Shown in pieces: positions 9,801-19,000 of a stretch of DNA of 25,521 nucleotides. The DNA is from Lingula anatina (taxonomy: Eukaryota > Brachiopoda > Lingulata > Lingulida > Lingulidae): contig NW_019775482.1 of NCBI RefSeq assembly GCF_001039355.2, forward strand, positions 1 through 25,521. Direction: 5' to 3'. The stretch's first letter is position 1; the number at the start of each line of letters is the position of its first letter. The position numbers were made by a program, and so were the translations under genes. A model generated the notes under the pieces. That model worked only from the letters and a program-made list of their open reading frames with translations, was not told the DNA's origin and ran no database searches.

Positions 9801-10619
9801 TATGTCATGATTTTCTGTATCATTTTGCTAAGGCATTAGGGATGACATTTCTTTTTGCTAGGGAAGTATATTTAGTTCCTATCAGAGAATGACTGTACAA
9901 CCTCTACTTTGCTTATTTGTAGAAAAACTAACCCTGACCCAAATGACAACCCCATGGATCAAAAGGAACAAGCCGATGTAGAAGATGATGAAGAGACCGC
10001 ATGTTCTTCTTCTACAGAAATTGTTAATGCAGTTCCCCCGGCACTCGTCCTGTTCCCAGGAACTGTTAGTCCAGGCTCTAAAAGGTTATACAACGGAGGT
10101 CATAGGGGTAGGCATGGCAAACTAAAATCGATCTATCCTGAAGAACCCTTGGATCAAGAGGAACAAGCCGATATAGACGATGAAGAGAGTCAATATTCCT
10201 CTCCTACAGAAGCTGTTAATGCATATCCCCCGGCACTCGTCCTCTTCCCAGGAACTGTTAGCTCAGGCTCTAAAAGGTTATACACCGGAGATCATAAGGG
10301 TAGACTTGGTGAATTAAAATCGATCAATCCTGAGCAACCCTTGGATCAAGAGGAACAAGCTAGTGTAGAAGATGACGAGGAGCCGTCATGCTCTTCTCCT
10401 ACAGAAGTTGTTATCTCAAATCCCCCGCCACTGGTCATGTTCCCAGGAACTGTTGGATCAGGTTCTAAAGGGTTATATAAAGGAGATCGTAAGGGTAGAC
10501 ATGGCGAACTAAAATCGATCCTTCCTAGACAACCGGATCCAGATCATGGTCACACGTCTGCAGTTCAAAGTTTTTCACCGCAACCGCTCCCTCGGCGATT
10601 ACCGCCTTTGCAAACATAA
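3585..10619 (+). CDS. Gene A: EGF-array, single-pass transmembrane receptor-like protein (5' incomplete)
   Basis: Proposed exons: 3585-3878, 4500-4613, 4899-5018, (5360-5756 disrupted, probably skipped), 6266-6376, 6859-6969, 7465-7575, 8682-8792, 9350-9506, 9923-10619. All ectodomain exons are phase 1-1, so the frame stays open through the whole join (about 607 residues after the first split codon). Order in the protein: Ig-like domain, small Cys domain, one decayed and four good EGF-like modules, juxtamembrane linker, one transmembrane helix, and a long acidic tail of three repeats ending in LPRRLPPLQT. It should be a type I surface protein. The signal peptide and any IgGFc-binding exon are not in the window. 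It is a tandem paralogue of gene B: the first two exons have the same lengths (294 and 114 nt) and phases in both. A recognition or adhesion role is inference only; I do not recognise a named orthologue. Confidence 0.75.
4008..4325. repeat. Fold-back repeat (MITE-like) in an intron of gene A
   Basis: Bases 4008-4047 and 4286-4325 are inverted complements with one mismatch in 40. Bases 4099-4120 and 4214-4235 form a second, perfect 22-base inverted pair. The loop carries a run of C near 4150-4170. No coding frame. No clear target duplication was seen, so the element class is open. Confidence 0.85.
4500..4613 (+). CDS. Gene A exon: small four-Cys domain
   Basis: Phase 1-1, 114 nt. It reads EIGQCANSPCNGNESQF, then FDGYKCSCDLSGGG and KCLKG. 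I chose the acceptor AGTTTCAG before 4500 because gene B has CGTTTCAG at the matching place and the exon is then exactly 114 nt in both. A second in-frame acceptor at 4445 (CACCTGCAG) would add 18 residues including one more Cys. The Cys spacing (C-x4-C, later C-x-C, then C) recalls a shortened EGF or follistatin-like module, but no family is certain. Confidence 0.7.
4899..5018 (+). CDS. Gene A exon: decayed EGF-like module
   Basis: Acceptor CCTTTTAG, donor GTAATG, phase 1-1, 120 nt against 111 in its sister exons. It starts D-WCAGN like the others, but the second EGF cysteine (P-C in the sisters) is replaced within NTSINEGVC, and the block YQCVQCTCPVGF has an additional Cys three residues after the fourth. 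The end (GFYGNHCDQI) is normal. The fold may be altered, or an alternative disulphide may replace the lost one. Confidence 0.65.
5139..5184 (+). pseudogene. 3' remnant of an EGF exon
   Basis: The sequence reads TCPVGLHGKHCEQI and is followed by GTAATGCTAATCACTTTATA, the same as the end of the previous EGF exon and its intron start. There is no acceptor and no first half of the module. The copied intron piece continues to about 5315, so this is a partial tandem duplication of about 165 bases. Confidence 0.7.
5360..5756 (+). pseudogene. EGF-like exon of gene A split by an inserted element
   Basis: The left part 5360-5398 codes for WCAGGPCQNGGV and the right part 5683-5756 for the second half (YQCICPPGFHGKHC). 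Between them lies a 284-base insert with in-frame stops shortly after its start. Without the insert the exon is 113 nt, two more than its sister exons (111), as expected for a 2-bp target duplication. Splice sites (TATTTTTAG, and GTAAAT after ATAA) are intact. The exon is phase 1-1, so skipping it would leave the rest of the protein in frame. Confidence 0.8.
5399..5682. mobile_element. 284-bp MITE-like insertion inside an EGF exon
   Basis: The ends are imperfect inverted repeats: left CCCGCATGAAAATGCAGTAG, right end read inward CCCGCACGAAAACGAAGTAG. Flanking GT steps suggest a 2-bp target duplication by comparison with the unbroken sister exons. The interior is full of short GCAGTAG and GAAGCAT words and codes for nothing. 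The superfamily cannot be named from these ends. Confidence 0.75.
5981..6029. repeat. ATT/AAT microsatellite
   Basis: A run of TAA and then ATT triplets with single interruptions inside the duplicated intron unit. The matching positions of the other units have a short version near 6597-6618 and a longer one at 7189-7233. Confidence 0.9.
6266..6376 (+). CDS. Gene A exon: EGF-like module
   Basis: 111 nt, phase 1-1, acceptor CTTTTTAG, donor GTAAAT. It reads WCAGDPCQNGGVC, then YNKTTYQCICPPGF and HGRHCDQI. Six Cys in EGF order (C-x4-C-x4-C, then C-x-C, then C) and the GF-x-G-x-HC ending are complete. There is no clear calcium-binding D-x-D/N-E start. Confidence 0.85.
6859..6969 (+). CDS. Gene A exon: EGF-like module
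   Basis: 111 nt, phase 1-1, acceptor CTTTTTAG. It reads WCAGDPCLNGSVC, then INETTYQCICPPGF and HGRHCDEI, with all six EGF cysteines. Upstream and downstream open codons (a frame from 6822 to 7235) are intron read-through. Confidence 0.85.
   Translation: MGVLVILVSMEVYVSSMRRLTSVSVHQDSMEDIVTK
7189..7233. repeat. ATT microsatellite in an EGF intron
   Basis: ATT triplets with short interruptions, at the same relative place as the repeat at 5981-6029 in the earlier unit. Confidence 0.85.
7465..7575 (+). CDS. Gene A exon: EGF-like module
   Basis: 111 nt, phase 1-1, acceptor TCTTTTTAG, donor GTAAAT. It reads WCAENPCLSGGVC, then NNETTYQCICPTGF and HGRHCDQI. All six Cys are present; one Pro of the usual PPGF is Thr. 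Confidence 0.85.
   Translation: MGVLKILVSVEVCVSTMRRLTSVSVQQDSMEDIVIK
7711..7825. repeat. Perfect hairpin with 51-bp arms in an intron of gene A
   Basis: 7711-7761 and 7775-7825 are exact reverse complements over 51 bases, with a 13-base loop (TGTATCAAGTCTG). The arms are AT-rich. Transcribed as part of the intron, it would form one long perfect RNA helix. A recent MITE or a hairpin small-RNA precursor are both possible. Confidence 0.95.
7826..8681. other. Rest of the long EGF intron
   Basis: No sense-strand exon between 7826 and 8681. On the minus strand there are two modest open stretches (7841-8026 and 8054-8263) with mixed composition and no recognised domain; they may be parts of an old insertion. 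This intron (7576-8681) is about twice the length of the other EGF introns. Confidence 0.5.
8682..8792 (+). CDS. Gene A exon: last EGF-like module
   Basis: 111 nt, phase 1-1, acceptor TCTTTTTAG, donor GTAAGT. It reads WCSCNPCYNGGVC, then NNEMSYHCICPPGF and FGIHCDQI. It has an extra Cys two residues after the first, giving seven, and is the most diverged intact module. It ends in phase 1 and joins the transmembrane exon. Confidence 0.8.
9350..9506 (+). CDS. Gene A exon: juxtamembrane linker and transmembrane helix
   Basis: Acceptor TAATTCCAG, donor GTATCG, 157 nt, phase 1 in and phase 2 out. The split codon plus KNLTTAQSNARAAAQETS leads to the hydrophobic stretch TATGVVLVCVVCITAALW and the basic stop-transfer NRYLKKR. 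Gene B has the same 155-nt block (51 codons plus 2 nt) at 21761-21915. The frame on the opposite strand at 9373-9591 is a shadow. Confidence 0.8.
9923..10619 (+). CDS. Gene A last exon: cytoplasmic tail with three ~65-residue repeats
   Basis: Acceptor TTATTTGTAG, one nucleotide completing the Arg codon of the stop-transfer, then 231 codons and TAA at 10617-10619. Three tandem units of 64-65 residues each contain, in order: P-M/L-DQ-K/E-EQA, an acidic stretch, a Ser-rich piece with S-S-P/S-T-E, then PPALVLFPGTV (PPPLVMFPGTV in the third), GSKRLY or GSKGLY, and KGR-x-GELKSI or a variant. The tail ends LPRRLPPLQT. Tyr in each GSK-x-LY and the Ser/Thr-acidic clusters are possible phosphorylation sites (inference). 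I know no family with this repeat. Confidence 0.85.
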
Positions 10620-10858
10620 TAGCGGTTATGTTACGGTAGTTTAGAGAGAATTCTTTTGCGATCATATCGCCATACATTATGTTACAGAAGGAGAATATTT
10701 TAAAAGAGGGACTATTGGACGCATATGAAAAATTCAGTTTTAACACTGCAGGGGAGTCGGTTCAATTACCCGACAATTATGTTCAACTCCTCCTCCTCTC
10801 CCCGGAAACAAAATCCTCGGACCGCAGTGAGTGTGGCGACTTGTAAATGCTGAGTAGT

Positions 10859-10861
<3 letters not shown>

Positions 10862-10904
<43 letters not shown>
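10862..10904. repeat. TA microsatellite
   Basis: About 21 uninterrupted TA units. Confidence 0.95.
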
Positions 10905-10909
<5 letters not shown>

Positions 10910-11611
10910 ATAAACACTGTAGGCCTACTGATGACTAATCACCAGTCTAATCCTGAGAGATGTAAATAGTTAAGGTGACGTTTGTATTGTAAAATTATTA
11001 TTTTTGGTAGACTCTCGTAATGGAGGTGGAGACAGATGAATTCACCCTTAGCCGTAGCAAATGGCGAGCATATCTTGGCTTTCCCCAATATGCCCGAGGA
11101 TACAGGGTTGTTAATTGCGAGATATGTATTAAAGGGGTAATAAGTGAAAGTCACCGACAAAAATCTTAATCCGATAATGTTCCCTTTAAAAACAGCTTTA
11201 CCAACCGGACTTATAGTCCCTATTTGCAGATTGAGATTCATCCCCAGCGGTTTGGGCATTGGATACCTTGGAGATCGAGAGACATTTGATGAGAATTCCA
11301 GGAATTTATTTTACTATGTCACGGTTCATTGCACGTTGTATACCTTTTAATCTTCAATGTCTGCCTGCACGGAGACACGTTATATGATAGATCAGTGGAC
11401 TACCTGAGTAATGATGGCAGTGCTAGGCTGCTACCGTGCCAGTGATTGCTTACATATATTTACTGAGACCAACTCATAACATGAAATACTATTTTAAACC
11501 ATAAAATAATTGTTTTTATTTTTCCATTGAGAACGCGTATTTTAAAGATTTAATTAGAAGCGATGAAATGTTAGATACATCTAAGTGGACTGTCAATTTG
11601 AAGCTTCTTAC

Positions 11612-11617
11612 AATAAA
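11612..11617 (+). promoter_or_regulatory. Candidate polyadenylation signal of gene A
   Basis: AATAAA, about 990 bases after the stop codon, followed by a T/G-rich stretch (TGTTTGCTAGTTCAGAATG). An ATTAAA at 11128-11133 is an alternative. Confidence 0.35.
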
Positions 11618-12308
11618 ATGTTTGCTAGTTCAGAATGTTGTGACAATGCTAAAAATCTTACACTTTCTTTCTTCGCGTGACTGTCAGTTTTCCTTTAAGG
11701 CCTTTTAAAATTTCTATTAAAATTAAACTACGGGTACTACTGTGTTAACTTGATACCCCCTGTGAGGGTAACACTCAGAGTTGATTTTCAATCTATTCCT
11801 TTGTTGACATTAACGACAACTTCAAACTTTTATCAAGTACTATTCAGGGCTTTGTGATATTCAATTGATGCAATATTAAGCTATGCTGTCGTAATTTTCA
11901 TATCAAGCTGTTCTTCCGAGAAATAATTGGTGCTTGGAGTATGCAGTTGATGAAAATATTTTAACAATACCCTGTAGGTCATCAAACCCAATCATAATAA
12001 AACCAGGACGAGATATTTACAAATTTTCAAAGAAATTTAATTGCGGTTAACCGTTTAAATATCTAGTTTGTATGACCTTCGCCGTCACTTTTTTCTCCTT
12101 TTGATCTAGTGACATATACAGCTGTTATGGAATATTCCTCCATCCAGCTCTGATAGCAGCTACAAGTATGGTCCTTGCCTCTTTCTATTGCTCCTTGGGG
12201 TTTGGGATTGGGCAAAAGGCCAATAACTTCACCCAGTAATATGTGGAGAATTGCCAGAACTGAGCATTTTAATGCTCAGCCCCTATATCACGCCTCGGTC
12301 TATTTAGT

Positions 12309-12461
12309 CAGGAGCTAGATGCGCAGCGCCTACAACAAGAGGATCAAAGGATCCAAATGGAAAATCAGCGTTTGAGACAAGAGGCTCAGCGCCTTGAGCA
12401 AGAAAGGGCAAGAGACGAAAGAATGTTTGCTTTAATTTCTAAGCTTATTGAAAAAAAATAA
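12309..12461 (+). pseudogene. C-terminal coiled-coil fragment resembling a Harbinger accessory (Myb/SANT-type) protein
   Basis: After a possible acceptor (TCTATTTAG at 12307) an open frame reads QELDAQRLQQEDQRIQ, then QRLRQEAQRLEQERARDE and RMFALISKLIEKK, and ends with TAA. Gln/Glu/Arg-rich coiled coil followed by a short hydrophobic MFALI end is usual for the C-terminus of the DNA-binding partner protein of PIF/Harbinger elements. No Myb/SANT half is seen upstream; a stop lies in the same frame in the 40 bases before 12307. It may be a broken second gene of the element that carries the transposase at 14139-15543, or a separate remnant. Confidence 0.45.
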
Positions 12462-12532
12462 TTAATCATGGCAAATATTTTTTCGTCCCTTGCTCTTTCT
12501 TGCTCAAGGCTTGCTTTTAAAACAGTTTGCAA
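12388..12532. repeat. Local inverted duplication of the coiled-coil coding segment
   Basis: CCTTGAGCAAGAAAG with GGCAAGAGACGAA after it (about 12391-12425) recurs as its reverse complement at about 12485-12512 (TTCGTCCCTTGCTC, then TTTCTTGCTCAAGG). Differences are few, so the inversion is fairly young. Confidence 0.75.
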
Positions 12533-12539
12533 AGAAGAT

Positions 12540-13145
12540 TATTTTTTGGTAAATTCAGTAGTAAAGTTTCTCAGTGTTCCCCTTTTTTGAATTTTGAATT
12601 AAAAATTTATAGTATATTTTAGTTTAATATTTACATTTATACGTGCCAAAAGAATTCTGTCAGTTGAAATTATAGTTTTTTTTTATTATTATTATTATTT
12701 TTTTTTTTTGCAATGAAGTTCCTCAGATTTTGATTTTATATTGTAGTAAATTTCAAATTAAGTATATTTTAGTTTTATATTTAACTTTGTAAGTGCCAAA
12801 ACTAGATTTCTATCTGCTGAAGTTTGTTGAAAGTCTAGTTTGCAAATTCAGCATAACGTTGCTCATTTTTGCCATTGTAGTTTTATTTCAAACCTAGTAG
12901 TACATTTTAGTTTTATATTTAAATTTTAAAGTGTCAAAATTAGATTTCTAGTTTGCAATTCAGCAGTATATTTGCTCAATTTTTGCCATTGTAGTCTTTT
13001 GAATATCAAATGTAGTAGTATATTTTAGTTTTTGTATTTACATTTGTTACTGTGCCAAAAGATTTCCATCAGCTCAAACTATAGGTTTCCAATTCATTAA
13101 GTTTCTCAATTTTGTAGTATATTTTAGTAGTTTTTTTATACATTA
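12540..13145. repeat. Degenerate tandem repeat of ~110-130 bp, about five copies
   Basis: Each unit has the order: GTTTCTCA or TTGCTCA, TTTTGCCATTGTAG or a variant, then GTAGTATATTTTAGTTTTAT, then ATTTACATTT, then GTGCCAAAA, then a TTTC-TCAGCT/TCTGCTG block. Copies differ by many substitutions and indels. It is very AT-rich and has no coding potential. Confidence 0.7.
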
Positions 13146-14138
13146 CAAACCCAGGGTAAACGTAAAAATCAGGGAATAATGCTCACGCTTCGGAGAAAGT
13201 TTGTCATTGTATGGTGCTCATAAGTAATTACTTGTATGCTTAATACTCGAGAAAATTTTGATGTTTTGACAGGGAGACTTACTTAACTTGCTTTCACTGG
13301 GGTTGATTTCAATTGTATTTTTTTTTTCAAAGTTATTATTCCAGTATTGTGCCAAATAATTATGGACATCTTTTGAAGTTTAAAGCTGACAAGTCTAACA
13401 TTCCCATGCTACAGGTTGTTGTGCATTCTGCTGAAACTCATGATTATTAATTTGGCAGGAAATTTTCTGTCTGTGCCATGAATCTCTTTGTACAGTATTT
13501 TTAACGACAATGTAATATTCCAATTTTTACCAAAACAACATTAAATATATTTTTTGAAGCTTATGTACCATACATAAGCTTTTATTTTTGTAATGACAAA
13601 CCCTATGCAATAATGACATTTCAAATAATGACCTTGCTGTGTTTTTATTCTCATTGAGTACATAAAGACGGGAAGACAAAACTAGAAAGTGCATACCCAA
13701 GTATCTATCAGTTCCACTTATATAATTTCTTTTAGAAAGGTGCAGTAGTAAAATTATCCAAGCAGAGACTAATCCAATGTGACAGAGCAAAAATGACAAA
13801 AAAATACATATAATCAACAAATACAACTAATCTACACTAATTATGCATTTCCTTTAAAATTGTGTATTTGGGTTAAATGCACAGTTCCAAACACCATCTC
13901 CAAATCTGCAAGTCTATTTGAACATTTGAAGAATACACTCAATTCATTTAAAATTGCATTTTGCATACGGAATAGTTCATATAAATAGTGATGAAATTTT
14001 TCTATCAGTCTATTTCACCCCTTTTTTTTCAGCAAAAAAAAAAAAATTTTCACAACAATGCTTAAGGTCCTCTGGATTCCATAGCATTTTTTCATTAAAA
14101 AGCAGTCTCTGTCCTGTACTAAGCTGCACTGCTGAAAG
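13146..14138. other. AT-rich non-coding flank of the transposase gene
   Basis: No supported gene. It contains a 10-bp-arm hairpin at about 13557-13581 (AAGCTTATGT, five-base loop, ACATAAGCTT) and two TTTATT words (near 13580 and 13638) that read AATAAA on the minus strand and could end the transposase transcript. The minus frame at 13527-13826 has no domain. Confidence 0.5.
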
Positions 14139-15543
14139 CTAACCGACATACTCTTCTATAGTAGGGGGATCTAAGCCAAAGTACTGACTAGTTTGGCTTC
14201 CATATAAGCAAGTGTGGAAGTTGGAAAGCAGTGCTGCCACTAAATATATTTTCCCAACAGGTTGCAAAAACAGTTTTTGGTTTTTTTTGTAGTCTACAAA
14301 CGCAAATAAATTAACAATTTTTCCGAATTGCCACTCTACAGACTCTCGCACTTGTGACATGCTCCCATTGAACTGCTGTTGCTCTGCAGTGAGCACAGCC
14401 TGCTTGAAAGGAGACAACAGCCAATCCCTGATTGGATATGCAGGGTCACCATATATTGCAAAGCGGTCCCCATTTCTGTCCTCAAACTGTCCACCTAAAG
14501 CCTCTACCTTTTCTGCCAGGCCACTTAGGCGCAAAAGGGCACAATCATGTCTCCTGCCCTCAATTGGCCCAAACAGGTTGGCAATTAAACCATTTGGCGT
14601 CACCACCGATTGGTATTTTAGGGCATGAGTTCGCTTGTGACCATTGAAAACAACCCTTTGATCCACAGTTGGACGAGATATGGGACGCACAGTCCCATCT
14701 ATGAATCCAATGCAATTCCTTAGTGGTGCCCCTTTAGCATGGATAACATCTGCATACGTCTGCAAATGGGCCTGATCCAACCATGGCTGGTCAAAATTTT
14801 CCAAAAGATGCCCATGTTCTTGTAAAATAAAGTTCAACATTTCTTTCGAAATCATGGACAGTGTGGACTTGGGTCTTCCAAACATTGGCTCCAAATCTGC
14901 CAGTCTATTTGGATAAACCATTCTCCTTAAAAGAATGCAAAAGGCATCTGTGCCACTAGCAAAGGCATCATTTTCACATATTATTTTATTGGGAATGTGT
15001 AGAACCCTGACCAGCCTCTTGATGTCATCTTTATAAAACCTAAAATATTCTCTACACTGGTCATCTGTCAAGGTCTCCAAATCAAACCTGGAATAAGAAC
15101 AAAATTCGGGTAAATTGCCAGGTTTGCAGGAATTAAAACGGAACTTCAAACTAGGCCTACATGTTCTCACATCCTATGCAATTGCCACCGACATATTTCC
15201 AATTATATCTAAATAATTACATCATTAGTTCATAGATGTATAACATCGTTCGTTTATCGACAGTATAAGTTACTACGTATCGTCAATCGACAACAGAAGT
15301 CCATCCGCAGTTCTGAAGTTATGTTTTCACTGTTATGTACGAAACTCCTATTGGTAAAAAAAAAATAATTGTACCAAGAATTTTATACGATTACTGTGAC
15401 AGCAAAAATTACCTTGGCCATTCGGGATCATAAGTTACATGTCCTGTTCTTTCTTGGTCTTGTAAAAGCATTAAAAGCATCTCATCATCATCATTTTCCA
15501 TCGCTGAAAGCATAACATGCTGATACTCCGCGGCTGCCGCCAT
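14139..15543 (-). CDS. PIF/Harbinger-type DDE transposase, two exons, intact
   Basis: Exon 1 is 15543-15413 (start MAAAAEYQHVML, ends in WP plus AG, donor GTAATT); exon 2 is 15087-14139 (acceptor TTCTTATTCCAG). The join makes Arg44 and gives 359 residues, close to HARBI1-like proteins (about 350). Residues ~88-130 hold a helix-turn-helix-like region (LLRRMVYPNRLADLEPMFGR). Catalytic residues fit the family: D174 in FIDGT, D225 in RRHD (conserved companion), D258 in YGDPAYP, E295 in SVEWQFG. The frame is clean, so the gene is recent, active or domesticated. The upstream in-frame Met at 15170 lies in the intron and is not the start. Its promoter faces gene B, about 400 bases away. Terminal inverted repeats with TTA/TAA target sites were not found by eye. 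Confidence 0.9.
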
Positions 15544-15941
15544 ATTGAAATGAGCGCCACCTATGGCGGGAAGCGCCAGCATTCCGGGACTTTACCGGAA
15601 CGTGAAAAGAGTAGCGCGTTACTCGATACCTTTGCACATACGTAACAATCTGGCCGGCGTATCTCACCGGCAACGGAAACTCTCTAATATCTAAAGATAG
15701 AGAATTTGTGGCATTCGGTGTCACAGATTTTCTTTTCTCTCTCTCTCTCTCTCTATCTCTATCTCTCTCTCTTTTCGAACAATAGAATGTTTTAGTGCGT
15801 ACAAAAATGCCCTTTAGCATGAAAATAAACAATAAGGCTGTTTGCGTGTTTCTTGTTACCTCTGTAAATAACTCTTTATACGGGCTGTATAGAAAATAGA
15901 GAAGAAGAGAAGCAGTCTTTCCGTGAAGAGGGAGAGGAGAC
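15544..15941. promoter_or_regulatory. Head-to-head upstream region between transposase and gene B
   Basis: The start codons of the minus-strand transposase (15543) and gene B (15942 or 15960) are about 400 bases apart. The part near the transposase is GC-rich with several CG and GCGC words (15551-15665); the part near gene B is CT- and A-rich. No convincing TATA box. It may hold both promoters; the transcript starts cannot be placed. Confidence 0.45.
15731..15775. repeat. CT microsatellite
   Basis: CT repeats interrupted by CTAT twice, in the upstream region of gene B. Confidence 0.9.
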
Positions 15942-15959
15942 ATGACAAGGACGTTAGAA

Positions 15960-16020
15960 ATGAAAGTGTTGTATTTTCTTCTCTGTATGTTATTTCTCTG
16001 TTTTTTGGGTGGCGACACAG
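15960..16020 (+). CDS. Gene B exon 1: signal peptide
   Basis: It reads MKVLYFLLCMLFLCFLGGDT, a short basic start and a strongly hydrophobic core with a likely cleavage after the GG. Donor GTAAGAC, phase 1. The following intron is 1815 bases. Confidence 0.8.
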
Positions 16021-19000
16021 GTAAGACAATTGACTTGGTTTGCTATTTTATTTCAGTAATGTAGAATAACCTTAAATATGAGTAGGTAACAGCAAATTTT
16101 GCTTATATTGTTTTAACAAAACGCAACTAGGCAACTAGTAATACTTAACAGCGTGCCAATCAACATCGATTTGCACAGAGACTCAAACTGTTTTAAAAAG
16201 CTGGAAATGTAGTTTTGGATTTTCAGTTTACAATATTTATTATGAAAATCTGAATAAGATGTGTAAATATGAACATGCATACAATACTCAACGTATAGCA
16301 TCTATACCTGTAAGTACCCAGGATATTTTAAAGAGATAGAGGAATATGAATAACATATGTACCCTGTAGATTACCTATTTTAATTATACGTTAGCACATG
16401 TAGACAGTGTACCAAGAGGTATACAGGGGCTCCGTAGGTCAACGACCCTGAGAGAAAAGAAATGAAAGGCAGTCGGGAAAGCGAAGGGAGTATGAGTGGA
16501 TTAATTAAGGGAGTGCATGTACCCAGCAAACATAGAACGTTATTATAACGTTACCAAACTTTTTTGGTTATAATATTAACGTTATGGTAACGTTATAACA
16601 ACATTATTTGTTTGCTGTGAACGTGATGAAAGTAGAAAGGAGGGGCAAGCCCGTGGACGAAGACGAAAGGGCCCCAAACATGCAGATGTAAGATACTGCT
16701 CGATAAAAGTCAAAGTTGAAAAATATACCAGCACCCCAACTTCTCCTGATAAATAAATGATGCACAGGTCTAAAGATCTGTTCGTAATACGGAAGTGAGA
16801 AATTATATATATTTCTAAATTTCATTTGAGAAAATGAATTTACAGTATATGTTACAGTTATTCATTCAATTCATACCTATATACCTATATAAATCTGGAA
16901 AAGGAGCCCCGATCGTATGACAACAGACGTCCCTTTTTCATGAGTCCCACTTTATACAAAAACTCTTAGGCCTGGTATAAGAATGTATCTTTTGTAAACA
17001 ATGGTTTGCATGGAGTCATGCATTTTGAAATATATTTGTCTGCAACCAAAATATATCATAAAATGCACAATTAATTTACAAAATAGCTTTGTTCATACAT
17101 GTGAGGAAATGCATATTCTCCGGCAGATAAGAAGTGGATGATGCTGTCCATACTCTAACTTGTCCATTCACATTGTTAACGGTGAAAATGATCTCATCAA
17201 AAAAAAAAAATGGCACCAGTTCTGACCTACGGTCCATGCAAAGGTTTTTGCAGACCATGTCACTCTTCTTCTTCTTTTCACCATGGTGATAAGTGGTTTC
17301 CACCTGGGAACCCTGCTGTGAATTCCTGAAGCATGAAGCCTCCTTTGCCAGTTCTTATTCTAATCTCGATCACTGCAAAGCGAAGTCGCTGCAAGGTTCA
17401 AATCCCTCGACCTTTGGCAGCAAAAAAAAAACCTGCCATCTCTGGCATTAGTCTTCTTCCGGTGCTACTTCCAAATGCCTTATTTTTAAGTGCCCTCCAT
17501 CCTTCGGCAAACCCAGTATACAGCCTGGTCTGACACATCAGATCCGGCGGCTATCTGGTGGACATCTATAACCTCCTCCCTCAGAGAAACAATTTCTTTT
17601 CTTTCTTCATTTGTGAATTCCTATATCTTCACCATGTGAAAACGTGGCAGCCAAAAGGGCCTTCAATCTTCGTGGATACACTTTTAGTGCACATGGGTAA
17701 AAATTCATCTATTCATCGAGCAATAAACCGCGAATAATTTTTTACGAACTTGTCCCCCATGTAACATACAGCACACTATTCACACAGATGGTCCACTACA
17801 TTTCACCCCTCTCTTACACAACGCTTTTGTTTCAGATGTTCCTGACAACAGTGGCAAGGAATTCATCATAGGTTTTATGGACAATATTGTCATCCAAAGT
17901 TTGAACGTATTTCTCACCACCAACAATCCTGCCACAGTTCAAGTCAGGATCTCTGCCCATCCCAACCTGTTGAACCTTCTTCCACTTCAAAGCAGAACGG
18001 CAAACGTAAGTCGCGGCTCAGTTACGAAGGTTGACATCCCAATAAGCTTTGCCATGAAGACCACATACAAACAGTTTAATGGTTTGTTTTTATCATCAGA
18101 TGACGAATTCATACTCTATGGCTCCAACGCCATGTCATTAAGTTTGGATGCGTTTCTAGCCTTACCAGTTGAAAGTCTTGGGCAGGAGTACATCACAGGC
18201 AGTTACAAAGCCTGTTTAAGTTCTCATCCTGCATTTGTAGGACTAATTGGGATTCAAAACAGTACGCACGTCGAAATAACTCCTCCTCCAGACAAGAGTA
18301 TAATAGTAATGGGTGTCACAGTAAGTTCAAAGACACATATCGTTCTGGACAGACTTGAGACCATTCAAATCCAATCTTCCAGCGACATTACAGGTGCGAG
18401 GATTAATTCGACAAAACCACTGTCAGTAATGTCAGGCAATATGTGCAGCAATATTCCTTGTGGGGTTAGGGCCTGTGATCATTTGGTGGAACAGATGTAT
18501 CCAGTCGATAGATGGGGCTATACGTACATAGTTGTTCCATCAGCTTACCGGCAGAGTGGGGATATTGTCCGCATTGTAGGCAGTACTGATGACACCTTGG
18601 TCGGCATAACCGGTATCTCGCGTTTAACGCTTAATAGATCCGAGTTCTTTGAATTTAAGGTATTGAAGAACGCTCCTGTATTTCTCAATGCCAGTAAGCC
18701 GATTATGGTGTTGCAGTTTACGCAGAGCCATGGAACGGATAATCTGGACAGTGATCCTTACATGATGGTTGTGCCTGCCATAGAACAATTCACGTCCAGT
18801 TACACCATCGCTACCGCCAATCTTCCTGATAAAGTTTACAAAAACTTCGTCAATGTAGTCATCAAGAACAGTTCTAAAGAAGGCCTCAGAGTTGATGGAG
18901 CCGCTGTCAATGGTGTTACATGGCTAGCCATTCCCGGAACAGACTTTATTGCTGCTCAGCTGAGTGTTACTGCGGGCACACATCGCATAGAGCATATTTC

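Larger units (their letters stand above)
10620..12308. other. 3' flank of gene A and intergenic DNA
   Basis: No coding exon is supported. It includes the probable 3' untranslated region, a TA microsatellite, a candidate polyadenylation signal at 11612-11617 and, at about 12261-12280, a perfect small hairpin (CTGAGCATTTTAATGCTCAG). The frames on either strand between 10939 and 11350 overlap each other and show no domain. Confidence 0.55.

Noticed and set aside
14359-14647. Plus-strand frames across the transposase
   Set aside because: They are shadows of the conserved minus-strand coding exon.
15491-16018. 175-codon frame on the minus strand
   Set aside because: It overlaps transposase exon 1 and gene B exon 1, includes translated CT microsatellite, and has no domain.
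17396-17412. tRNA-like B-box (GGTTCAAATCC)
   Set aside because: The T-stem does not pair, there is no A-box or cloverleaf, and the sequence lies within the Tc1-like relic.
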